Shown here piece after piece: positions 1 through 4,879 of a stretch of 11,395 nucleotides of DNA (positions within the stretch are counted from its first letter, which is position 1; each line of letters starts with the position of its first letter). Position numbers and translations under genes: made by a program. The DNA comes from Pseudomonadota bacterium (lineage in GTDB: Bacteria > Pseudomonadota > Gammaproteobacteria > Acidithiobacillales > Acidithiobacillaceae). The DNA lies in contig JAKBXD010000057.1 in NCBI GenBank assembly GCA_021840785.1, positions 1 through 11,395 of the forward strand, given 5' to 3'. The notes under the pieces were generated by a model. It did not search any database and was not told the origin of the DNA. It worked only from the letters and a program-made list of their open reading frames with translations.

Positions 1-6
1 ATTTAG
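1..6 (+). CDS. Last codons of an upstream gene (partial)
   Basis: The window opens with ATTTAG directly before a junction element. At 6498-6500, 10132-10134 and 10924-10926 a TAG stop codon likewise sits immediately before the same element, preceded by CTT or TTG. By analogy the TAG at 4-6 is probably the stop of a gene that lies to the left. Only two codons are inside the window, so nothing can be said about the product. Confidence 0.3.
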   Translation: M

Positions 7-29
7 CGACCGCGGAAAGTGGGTAGGGT
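6..29 (+). promoter_or_regulatory. Junction element copy 1 (CCGCGGAAA...TAGGGT)
   Basis: It reads CGACCGCGGAAA, then GTGGG, then TAGGGT. It sits between a probable upstream stop codon and the gene at 50, with the purine-rich ribosome binding site following at about 35-43. It belongs to a set of eight related copies. A promoter or a translation-control leader are both possible. Confidence 0.7.
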
Positions 30-49
30 AGAACGAGAGGGGGATGAGG

Positions 50-829
50 ATGTATTGCCGAGATTGCGGGCAGTTGGGGGATCATGATTGTGAGCTGAGT
101 CTGCGGCTGCTGGAATTGAACGACATGTGGTTTAGCTACTGCCCGAGGTGCGGGAGTCATGTGGGAGGTGGCTATCACCTTTCTACATGGGGGGCAGGGT
201 CTAAGAAGGGTGAGGCGCTGTGGTGTGACATGACTCGTACGGTACGGGAGATGCTGGAGGCGGGGTGGCGGCCTTTGTCGAAAGGGCGCTGGGCCTGGGG
301 AAGGCTACAGGAGCATATACCAGAGGTGCAGTTAAAGGCGCTGGCGGATCGTTATAGGTTTCCGAAAATGCAGCTGGTGGCTTTGCGCGTGGAGGTAAAA
401 AATCATATACGCATCTTTCCGGAGCAGTTGATGCAGGCGTCACGCGACTTTGTCATAGCTAGCAGCAATCAGGGTTATTCGAGCGCGGCGTTGGCGACGT
501 GGGTTCCTGAACCTGTGGCAGTGGCGGGGCGTTTGCTCAATTATCCTAAACGGACGTTGTCGGACGATGATTTGGCGTGGGGGGCGTCGCCATTATTTTT
601 TCGGGGCTTGCAGCTAATGCGTGAAGGATTTACCCTCCAGCGTGATATTCTATCGTTTTTGCATGCTTTAGCGGCTAGTGGGGATCGAGCGGCGGTGAAT
701 GGTTTTTCGATGGTAGAACTAAAGGAACTCTTGCAAGCAAAAGAGCGGGGTATGGACATTACCAAGCTTGTGCGAGAGGCGGGGGTAGAGACGCTGGACT
801 ATTTGCGTACGCTTCGGCGCGTGGTCTGA
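50..829 (+). CDS. Zinc-ribbon protein, distant member of the Trp-rich array family
   Basis: A 259-aa protein of unknown function. The N-terminus carries two CxxC pairs (C3-C6 and C31-C34, with another Cys at 14), the layout of a zinc ribbon. After this, residues 66-75 (REMLEAGWRP) resemble the N-terminal block of the paralogues in the right half of the window. WVPEPVAVAGRL at 151-162 resembles their WVPRWVALQL block. I therefore infer a family member that gained a zinc ribbon, with modest confidence because overall similarity is low. The ATG at 50 is preferred over the in-frame ATG at 44: the GAGGGGG at 37-43 is about 6 bases from 50 but abuts 44. The same RTG-AGG-ATG arrangement occurs at the gene at 10174. 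No signal peptide or membrane segment is seen, so the protein is likely cytoplasmic. Confidence 0.8.
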   Translation: MYCRDCGQLGDHDCELSLRLLELNDMWFSYCPRCGSHVGGGYHLSTWGAGSKKGEALWCDMTRTVREMLEAGWRPLSKGRWAWGRLQEHIPEVQLKALADRYRFPKMQLVALRVEVKNHIRIFPEQLMQASRDFVIASSNQGYSSAALATWVPEPVAVAGRLLNYPKRTLSDDDLAWGASPLFFRGLQLMREGFTLQRDILSFLHALAASGDRAAVNGFSMVELKELLQAKERGMDITKLVREAGVETLDYLRTLRRVV

Positions 830-830
830 A

Positions 831-855
831 CCGGCCGCGGAAAAAGGGATAGGGT
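831..855 (+). promoter_or_regulatory. Junction element copy 2
   Basis: It reads CCGGCCGCGGAAA, a short spacer, then ATAGGGT, starting two bases after the TGA at 827-829. The TAGGGT lies 21 bases before the GTG start at 871. The core contains the palindrome CCGCGG. Confidence 0.75.
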
Positions 856-870
856 GAGGGGGGAGAAAAA

Positions 871-1284
871 GTGGACGCACAGGATTTCTTCGAGGTGTTG
901 AAAGAGCGGCGGTGGCAGAGTCGGTGGCAAGGGGGGACGGTGCACGGCCCGCGCTGGGAGTTGTGGGTCTTGGGCAATTTGCCGGCCCGGGCGTGGGAGC
1001 ATGTGAACGAGACGGGGTTTCGGCCGTTTTGGCATGCGGTCTGGCGGGGGGTGAGCGACGTCCGGCATGTGGTGGCGTTGTCGGATCCGGTGGCGGTGTT
1101 TTTCGGATTGGCCGCCTATCCGGAGTATGCGAAAGTGGATGGTTGGCTGAACGACTACTTGCGTCAGGCACCGCATGAGCGGAGTGTGTTCTTGGCATTT
1201 TTAGGGCAGTTGGGGCGGGTCGAGACGGTCGAAGAGGCGCATGAGGTTGCGAACAGTGTGGAGTTCTTTCAAAAATTTCTATAG
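871..1284 (+). CDS. Small Trp-rich protein, possible truncated array-family member
   Basis: A 137-aa protein of unknown function, starting with GTG after the run GAGGGGGGAG at 857-866. Residues 49-60 (GFRPFWHAVWRG) and 69-84 (ALSDPVAVFFGLAAYP) resemble the neighbouring gene at 50, where residues 151-166 contain WVPEPVAV...NYP. Its C-terminal helix pattern (FLAFLGQL) also resembles that protein. I infer a short, diverged relative, about half the usual length of the family, lacking the WxAWAxAWW block. No zinc ligands or transmembrane segment are visible. The stop TAG at 1282-1284 is itself part of the next junction element (class 2). An independent small protein is an equally fair reading. Confidence 0.7.
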   Translation: MDAQDFFEVLKERRWQSRWQGGTVHGPRWELWVLGNLPARAWEHVNETGFRPFWHAVWRGVSDVRHVVALSDPVAVFFGLAAYPEYAKVDGWLNDYLRQAPHERSVFLAFLGQLGRVETVEEAHEVANSVEFFQKFL

Positions 1285-1290
1285 GGGTGG
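1273..1290 (+). promoter_or_regulatory. Class 2 junction element, copy A (AAATTTCTATAGGG)
   Basis: It reads AAATTTCTATAGGGGTGG. It matches the stretch at 4136-4153 at 15 of 18 positions and shares the TAGGG core with the CCGCGGAAA elements. It overlaps the last codons and stop of the gene at 871 and lies just before the ATG at 1296. AGGGGTGG may double as the ribosome binding site. Confidence 0.5.
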
Positions 1291-1295
1291 ATGTT

Positions 1296-1475
1296 ATGAC
1301 ACGTTGGCAGCGGTGGAAGCGGGCGTATGAGGCTGAGCGGCGGCGGCTGGAGCGCATTGTGGCGGATTGGCAGGCCGGGTTGGAGATTTCGCCGAAGCAG
1401 TTGGCAGAGGATGCGGCGGAGGCGAAAACAAGCGATGCGAATGATCCTGTTGAAAAGGATGATGTGGTATGGTAA
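1296..1475 (+). CDS. Small charged helical protein
   Basis: A 59-aa protein, not recognised. It starts WQRWKRAYEAERRRLERIVADW, a strongly basic amphipathic helix, and ends in an acidic tail (VEKDDVVW). The ATG at 1296 is chosen over the GTG at 1287 because AGGGGTGG at 1283-1290 is correctly spaced for 1296 and overlaps 1287. It is the first gene of the unit that continues with the AbrB-like regulator. The charged, helical make-up would suit a nucleic-acid or protein adaptor, but nothing in the sequence proves a role. Confidence 0.65.
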   Translation: MTRWQRWKRAYEAERRRLERIVADWQAGLEISPKQLAEDAAEAKTSDANDPVEKDDVVW

Positions 1476-1525
1476 AATTGATATGGGAGGCAAGACCGAT
1501 ATTTGACAGGGGGCGCGTGCGGTGA
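1469..1525 (+). CDS. Possible 18-aa coupling peptide
   Basis: A short reading frame, MVKLIWEARPIFDRGRVR. Its ATG overlaps the TAA of the gene at 1296 (ATGGTAA) and its TGA overlaps the GTG start of the AbrB-like gene (GTGA at 1522-1525). AAGGA lies at about 1455-1459. The double overlap would let ribosomes run from the first gene into the regulator across an otherwise empty 46-base gap. Such overlaps can arise by chance, so this is tentative. Confidence 0.3.
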   Translation: MVKLIWEARPIFDRGRVR

Positions 1526-1800
1526 AATATGTGAGTCGGCGGCCGTTAGATCGGCATGTACGCTTTTCGATTCCGGGGGAGTTGCGCAGGACGCTGGGGT
1601 TGAATCCGGGAACGAATGTGGAGTGGCTTGTTGGGGATGGGGGGATGGTGGCAGTGCGGCCGTTGGTCTCGTTGCGTTGTCGGCTGTGCGGGCGCATGGC
1701 GATAGGGGCGGGGCGGCGTGAATTGCATGGCTACGATGTGTGTGGTGCCTGTATTGCTGACCTGCGCACCGAGCGGACCGGAGAAAAAAGAGTGGGGTGA
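1522..1800 (+). CDS. AbrB/SpoVT-type transcription regulator with zinc-binding tail
   Basis: A 92-aa protein. Residues 3-48 form a SpoVT-AbrB swapped-hairpin DNA-binding domain: RxVRFSIPGELRRTLGL at 11-27 matches the family's core R-x-V-I-P-x-E-L-R-R-x-L-G-I, followed by the usual GTxVEW and VAVRP strands. Residues 53-77 carry CRLCG and CGAC (C53, C56, C74, C77), the treble-clef-like C-terminal part found in many AbrB homologues of Bacillota. The family binds DNA as dimers or tetramers and usually represses transition-state or accessory genes. The start is GTG, with AGGGGG at 1508-1513 spaced 8 bases away. It is a good candidate for controlling this gene block, including the junction elements, but that is inference. 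The family assignment is firm. Confidence 0.92.
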   Translation: MKYVSRRPLDRHVRFSIPGELRRTLGLNPGTNVEWLVGDGGMVAVRPLVSLRCRLCGRMAIGAGRRELHGYDVCGACIADLRTERTGEKRVG

Positions 1801-1814
1801 AGGGAGGAAAAAAG

Positions 1815-2054
1815 ATGGGCGCGATTGAGCGGCGATTACAAGTAGTGCGTTCGGATTGGGGGGATGGCGGCTGGTCGCTGCACCCGGCCGAGGCGACGGA
1901 CGAGGCGATTGCGGAAGGGGCGGCGCCGACGTTGCTGACCGGGGATGCGGTTTGGATCGGGGATGACTGGAGTCGTCCGAATACGGCCGATTACGTGCGA
2001 GCCTTGCAGCGTTTGCAGCAGCTTGAACAGTATGGGACGTGGCGGCGTGACTAG
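1815..2054 (+). CDS. Small hypothetical protein
   Basis: A 79-aa protein that I do not recognise. It begins MGAIERRLQVV and is acidic in the middle (DEAIAEGAAPTLLTGDAVWIGDDW), with a C-terminal amphipathic helix (YVRALQRLQQLEQYG). The ATG at 1815 is chosen over the GTG at 1797 because GGGAGG at 1802-1807 is ideally spaced for it. It lies 14 bases after the AbrB-like gene and 27 before the next, and is probably co-transcribed with both. No cysteines, signal peptide or membrane segment. Confidence 0.7.
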   Translation: MGAIERRLQVVRSDWGDGGWSLHPAEATDEAIAEGAAPTLLTGDAVWIGDDWSRPNTADYVRALQRLQQLEQYGTWRRD

Positions 2055-2081
2055 TGTGCGTTTACGAAGGAGGATGGAGCG

Positions 2082-2549
2082 ATGAAACAGACCACGCATC
2101 TGCTAGACAGTATCGGACAGCCGTGGAGCGAAGTGGCGCATTGGGATTGGGACGGCCATTATCCGGTGCTGGAGGATGGGATTGTGCGCCATGTGGTGTT
2201 GGCGACGACGTCGTTGGCTGACGCGGCGCGGCGTGGGTGGATTTTTGATCGGGATAAGGATGTATTCGTCGTTGATGCGGCGGCGTCGGATATTCTCGAC
2301 GAGCTGCTGCGGTATGACGAGGGGGCGTACGGCGTATTGGAAGGGGCGGCGGACGTGGCGCGGGACTGGCAGGCGGCGGGGTTTACGGCTGAGCGGGTGC
2401 GACAGTGGCTAACGGTAGGGGTGTGTGATCCGAAGCATGCGGTGGCGTTGGAAGGGCAGGGGTATGCGGCGTCGCAGTTTCTGGGCCTGTGGGATATGTG
2501 GTGTACGGATGAGGATGTGGAGCGATGGCTGGCGAAAACTGTGAATTGA
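2082..2549 (+). CDS. Hypothetical protein with C-terminal helical repeat-like motif
   Basis: A 155-aa acidic protein of unknown function. It is preceded by a perfect AAGGAGG at 2067-2073, 8 bases from the ATG. The N-terminal half is rich in Trp and Asp (WDWDGHYPVLEDG, residues 21-33). The C-terminal part, 93-150, contains WQAAGFTAERVRQWLTVGV...DP..A..L...GY, a pattern of short helices with GF/GV turns that resembles tandem small helical repeats in phage and actinobacterial proteins; that resemblance is from memory and unproven. Its TGA at 2547-2549 lies inside the next gene, so the two are probably translationally coupled. Confidence 0.75.
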   Translation: MKQTTHLLDSIGQPWSEVAHWDWDGHYPVLEDGIVRHVVLATTSLADAARRGWIFDRDKDVFVVDAAASDILDELLRYDEGAYGVLEGAADVARDWQAAGFTAERVRQWLTVGVCDPKHAVALEGQGYAASQFLGLWDMWCTDEDVERWLAKTVN

Positions 2550-2905
2550 TGTGGCTGCGGCAGTGGATGGGGCCGGTGCGGGTGAACGGGACGCCGTATC
2601 CCACCGGCGCGGCGGCTTATGACGCGACGCAGAGCTTAGTCGGGCGCGTGCAGTTGGAATTTTTGCCGGAGCGGAATTGGCAGATTGGGGCCTGGTATGA
2701 CGTGACGGTGCGTCCGTACATGTGTGCGCCGTGGGACTTTCACACGAAGTGGAATAAAGGGCATCCGATGCCGGCGGCGACGTACGTGGGACGCTGCATG
2801 CAGGAGACGCCGGGGATGGTGCGGTTCGAGGGTGAGGCGTGGTCGGGCTGGGTGATCAAAAAAGCCGTGCTGGACCGGAAGCTCCGACCGCCGAAAAGTG
2901 GGTAG
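2525..2905 (+). CDS. Hypothetical beta-rich protein
   Basis: A 126-aa protein, not recognised. Its pattern of alternating hydrophobic residues and aromatic patches (GRVQLEFLPER, WYDVTVRPY, GMVRFEGEAWSGWVIKKA) suggests a small beta-barrel or OB-like fold, which is inference. Two starts are possible. The ATG at 2525 gives a 25-base overlap with the upstream gene, with GAGG at 2511-2514. The ATG at 2549 overlaps the upstream TGA as TGATG, a classic coupling arrangement, but has no clear ribosome binding site. The last codons and the TAG stop (2903-2905) are made of junction element copy 3, so the C-terminal RPPKSG comes from that element. Confidence 0.75.
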   Translation: MAGENCELMWLRQWMGPVRVNGTPYPTGAAAYDATQSLVGRVQLEFLPERNWQIGAWYDVTVRPYMCAPWDFHTKWNKGHPMPAATYVGRCMQETPGMVRFEGEAWSGWVIKKAVLDRKLRPPKSG

Positions 2906-2908
2906 GGT
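2885..2908 (+). promoter_or_regulatory. Junction element copy 3, overlapping a gene end
   Basis: It reads CGACCGCCGAAAA, then GTGGGTAGGGT. It lies inside the last codons of the preceding gene, whose stop is the TAG of TAGGGT. TAGGGT is 21 bases before the GTG of the DUF932 gene. This is the one copy whose GC core is not palindromic. Confidence 0.7.
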
Positions 2909-2923
2909 GGAGGTGAAAGAAAA

Positions 2924-3796
2924 GTGAGTGCGACGATGACAGTGCCGGCGCCGTGGGCAGGGGTAGGTAAGCCGCTACACGTAACCGTGGGGGCGGATTA
3001 CACGGCGATTATGGAGCAGGCGGGGTTGAATTGGCGGGTAGAAGGGCGTCCGGTGTACGATGGGCAAGGGATGCGGATTCCGCATTACCAGGCCAATACC
3101 CGCGTCGATACGGGCGTGGTGTTGGGCATTCCGACGGAGAAGTACCGCATCGTCCAAAATGATGAGCTGTTCATCATGGTGGAAGGCTTGCTGGGGGAAA
3201 GTTGCACGGTGTTACGGGCCGGGGCGAGTGATGAAGGGCGTTCCGTCTGGGCGATTGTGGAAGCGGCGACGCCGCATACGGTGGGGGGCATTCCGTGTAA
3301 GTTGGCGCTAGCGGTGACCAATGCGCACACCGGGTTGAATTCCTTCCAGGTGCGACTGTTGCCGCAGTTGCCGAGTGGGGCGGTGTTTCCGTTGAAGGTG
3401 GGGCGGCGTGTTGTATATCTGCGGCACACCTTGAATGTGGCCAATCGCATGGACGTGGTGCGGATGACCTTGAACCTCGGGGAGCGGTACATGGCGACGT
3501 TGGATGCGCTGGCCGATGAGTTGACCACCCCCGCGGATTGGGGGGCCTTGACCCAGAAGTGGCTGCCGCCGACGGAGCGGGCGAATGCGCGGATGGAGTT
3601 CGCGAGGACGCTGTTAAAGCACACGGACGTGGAGTCGCGGCTGGAAGGGACGAAATGGGGGTTCTTGGTGGCGGCGGCCGAAGTGGTAAATCGCCTGGGG
3701 CCGGCGCGTGATACGACTCGTAGTGCCGAGCGGCGGCTGGAGACGTTCTTGGAAGGGCCGGAGCTGCTGGATCGGGCGTTGGCGGCGGTTAAATAA
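2924..3796 (+). CDS. DUF932 family phage/plasmid-like protein
   Basis: A 290-aa protein with the DUF932 (TIGR03299-like, phage/plasmid-like) pattern. In order: AGLNWRVEGRPVY (33-45), TGVVLGIPTEKYRIVQNDEL (63-82), GRSVWAIVEA (105-114), a strand-rich block starting LALAVTNAHTG (127-137), and RHTLNVANR (167-175) in place of the usual C-N-T-L-N-x-A. A helical C-terminal half follows. Length is normal for the family. DUF932 proteins are encoded mostly by plasmids and phages; their biochemical role is not established, so none is claimed. The start is GTG at 2924, with GGAGGTGAAAG just upstream. It follows junction element 3 and heads a two-gene unit. This gene is the best evidence that the window belongs to a mobile element. 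Confidence 0.88.
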   Translation: MSATMTVPAPWAGVGKPLHVTVGADYTAIMEQAGLNWRVEGRPVYDGQGMRIPHYQANTRVDTGVVLGIPTEKYRIVQNDELFIMVEGLLGESCTVLRAGASDEGRSVWAIVEAATPHTVGGIPCKLALAVTNAHTGLNSFQVRLLPQLPSGAVFPLKVGRRVVYLRHTLNVANRMDVVRMTLNLGERYMATLDALADELTTPADWGALTQKWLPPTERANARMEFARTLLKHTDVESRLEGTKWGFLVAAAEVVNRLGPARDTTRSAERRLETFLEGPELLDRALAAVK

Positions 3797-3806
3797 CACA
3801 CAGTAA

Positions 3807-3829
3807 GGGGCGGCGGAGGCCGCCGCCCC
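3807..3829 (+). promoter_or_regulatory. Perfect GC-rich hairpin without T-tract
   Basis: GGGGCGGCGG and CCGCCGCCCC form a perfect 10-bp stem around a 3-base loop AGG, in the 49-base gap after the DUF932 gene. It is followed by CGAGGAGGGAG, the ribosome binding site of the next gene, and not by a T run. It is therefore not a typical intrinsic terminator. It may protect or process the messenger, or tune the next gene. Confidence 0.7.
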
Positions 3830-3845
3830 GCGAGGAGGGAGCGAC

Positions 3846-4136
3846 ATGGCAGGAAAAGCGGTAAAAATCTCGGCGCATGCACGTCGTCGGTGGCAAGAAC
3901 GGGGTGGGACGATTCCTTTGAAGTTGGCCTGGGAGCAAGCCAAGCCCCTGCCACGGCACCCGGCGCGTGGACCGTTAGAGAAGGCTTTTAGTTTTGAGCA
4001 CTGGGTGCTAATCGTGCGGAATAAAGTATTGGTGACGGTGCTAGAGCGGGAATTCTGGGAGAAGTCGCACGTCAACCAAACCTGGGACGGGATTCCGGTG
4101 CGGCGACAGAACGAGCGGCCGGTGTACGACCTGTGA
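3846..4136 (+). CDS. Small basic HARRRxxER protein
   Basis: A 96-aa basic protein. Its N-terminus, KISAHARRRWQERGG (residues 7-21), followed by a helix, then WVLIVRNKVLVTVLER (53-68), has the layout H-A-x-x-R-x-x-E-R-G, helix, strand pair ending in hydrophobic V-x-T-V. This resembles the DUF4258/BrnT-like group of small RNase-fold proteins, some of which are toxins. I put this forward only as a possibility: no cognate antitoxin is obvious, and the match is by eye. GAGGAGGGAG at 3831-3840 is well spaced for the ATG at 3846. It lies after a strong hairpin and is the second gene of the DUF932 unit. Confidence 0.75.
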   Translation: MAGKAVKISAHARRRWQERGGTIPLKLAWEQAKPLPRHPARGPLEKAFSFEHWVLIVRNKVLVTVLEREFWEKSHVNQTWDGIPVRRQNERPVYDL

Positions 4137-4153
4137 AATTTGTATAGGGTGGG
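4136..4153 (+). promoter_or_regulatory. Class 2 junction element, copy B (AAATTTGTATAGGG)
   Basis: It reads AAATTTGTATAGGGTGGG, matching 1273-1290 at 15 of 18 positions. It begins at the stop codon of the gene at 3846 and precedes a GGGAGGAG ribosome binding site. It heads the 4167-5829 unit. Confidence 0.5.
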
Positions 4154-4166
4154 AGGAGATAGAAAG

Positions 4167-4499
4167 ATGGAGATTCGAGAGATTCGTGTAGATGGTGAGA
4201 GGGCGCCGGTGGGAACGCGCCGGTCGAGTGCGGGGATTGATGTGCACGAGGTGCAGGCGCGGCGGCAGGCGGGGGCAACCATCTCACAGTTGATGGCGGA
4301 GTTTGATATTGCACGTCCGACTGTGTATCGCCTGCTGAATCGGGCTGCGATGGAGGCGGCAGTGACGCCGGCTGCGACGCCGGTGACGCCTGCGGTGTCA
4401 GTGAGACGTGCGGGTGTAGATTTGGAGCAGGTTCCGTTGGATGCGTTGCTGCAGGAAGTGCGGCGGCGGCTGCGGGGATTGGAAGGGGTGCTGCGGTGA
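4167..4499 (+). CDS. Small helix-turn-helix DNA-binding protein
   Basis: A 110-aa protein. Residues 24-58 form a helix-turn-helix of the resolvase/Hin C-terminal kind: HEVQARRQAGATISQLMAEF, then DIARPTVYRLL as recognition helix. A Thr-Pro-Ala linker follows (VTPAATPVTPA, about 67-77), then a charged C-terminal helix with spaced leucines (LDALLQEVRRRLRGLEGVL) that could dimerise. There is no recombinase catalytic domain, so it is likely a regulator or accessory DNA-binding protein. The ATG at 4167 is chosen over 4140 because GGGAGGAG at 4151-4158 is 8 bases away. The stop overlaps the next gene's GTG as GTGA, implying coupled translation. Confidence 0.85.
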   Translation: MEIREIRVDGERAPVGTRRSSAGIDVHEVQARRQAGATISQLMAEFDIARPTVYRLLNRAAMEAAVTPAATPVTPAVSVRRAGVDLEQVPLDALLQEVRRRLRGLEGVLR

Positions 4500-4879
4500 G
4501 CAAGGCGGTGGCAATTGAGCCGCGTGTTGGCATCACGGAATTCCAGCTGGATGAGTGGGCGTTGGCGAAGCTGGAGCGGGCACGCTGGGAAAAGCGGGAG
4601 GAGGAGCTGCGGCAGCAGCTCCTCGCCGCGTGGCCGGCAGGCGAGACGGTGCTGCATGTGGGGGCGTATCGCGTGACGCGCTCGGTGCGGCGGGTGTTGA
4701 GCCAGGCAGAGCACAAGAAGCTGGCCGCTTATGTGGCGCCGGAGCTGGTGGAGACGCTGGTGAAGGTGAAGTTAGGCGAGGTGGATCGAGCGGCGTTGGC
4801 GGACCCGGCCGCACAAGAATTGTTCGATAAAAGTGCAGTTTCGGCATTACGGTTAACGCTAGAGGAGGACGAGGCATGA
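4496..4879 (+). CDS. Charged helical protein of unknown function
   Basis: A 127-aa protein, start GTG inside the previous stop (GTGA). Residues 16-45 are a highly charged helix likely to form a coiled coil (WALAKLERARWEKREEEL and on). A short beta segment follows (ETVLHVGAYRVTRSVRR, about 50-66), then helices with an acidic end. This layout (coiled coil then small beta unit) recalls phage-type Gam/Gp157-like small proteins, but I cannot claim membership. It is coupled on both sides, by GTGA upstream and ATGA (4876-4879) downstream. A perfect 10-bp inverted repeat lies within its coding sequence. Confidence 0.75.
   Translation: MSKAVAIEPRVGITEFQLDEWALAKLERARWEKREEELRQQLLAAWPAGETVLHVGAYRVTRSVRRVLSQAEHKKLAAYVAPELVETLVKVKLGEVDRAALADPAAQELFDKSAVSALRLTLEEDEA
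4601..4624 (+). repeat. Perfect inverted repeat inside a gene
   Basis: GAGGAGCTGC and GCAGCTCCTC form a 10-bp perfect stem around the loop GGCA. It lies in the coiled-coil part of the gene at 4496 and encodes EELRQQLL. It may simply follow from the repetitive Glu/Gln/Leu codons. Confidence 0.6.

Noticed and set aside
1503..1530. TTGACA with AAATAT 16 bases downstream as a promoter
   Set aside because: The -35 match is perfect, but the -10 is poor and would lie inside the AbrB-like gene after its start codon. The stretch is better read as the end of a spacer plus ribosome binding site.
1503..1721. Forward-strand open frame overlapping the AbrB-like gene
   Set aside because: It is a shadow in another frame; the AbrB frame carries a clear family match.
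3085..3954. Long reverse-strand open frame (289 codons) opposite the DUF932 gene
   Set aside because: It lies opposite a well-supported family gene, starts without a ribosome binding site and has Pro/Ser/Arg-heavy composition typical of the complement of G-rich coding DNA. The same applies to reverse frames at 719-1357, 3614-4714, 4859-5782 and 10418-11206.
4167..4499. Resolvase/invertase recombinase
   Set aside because: Only the helix-turn-helix part is present; the N-terminal catalytic serine domain is absent and the gene starts just before the HTH.
4601..4624. Inverted repeat as a terminator
   Set aside because: A perfect 10-bp stem, but it is inside a coiled-coil coding region, has no T run, and its codons (Glu-Glu-Leu, Gln-Leu-Leu) readily create such symmetry.
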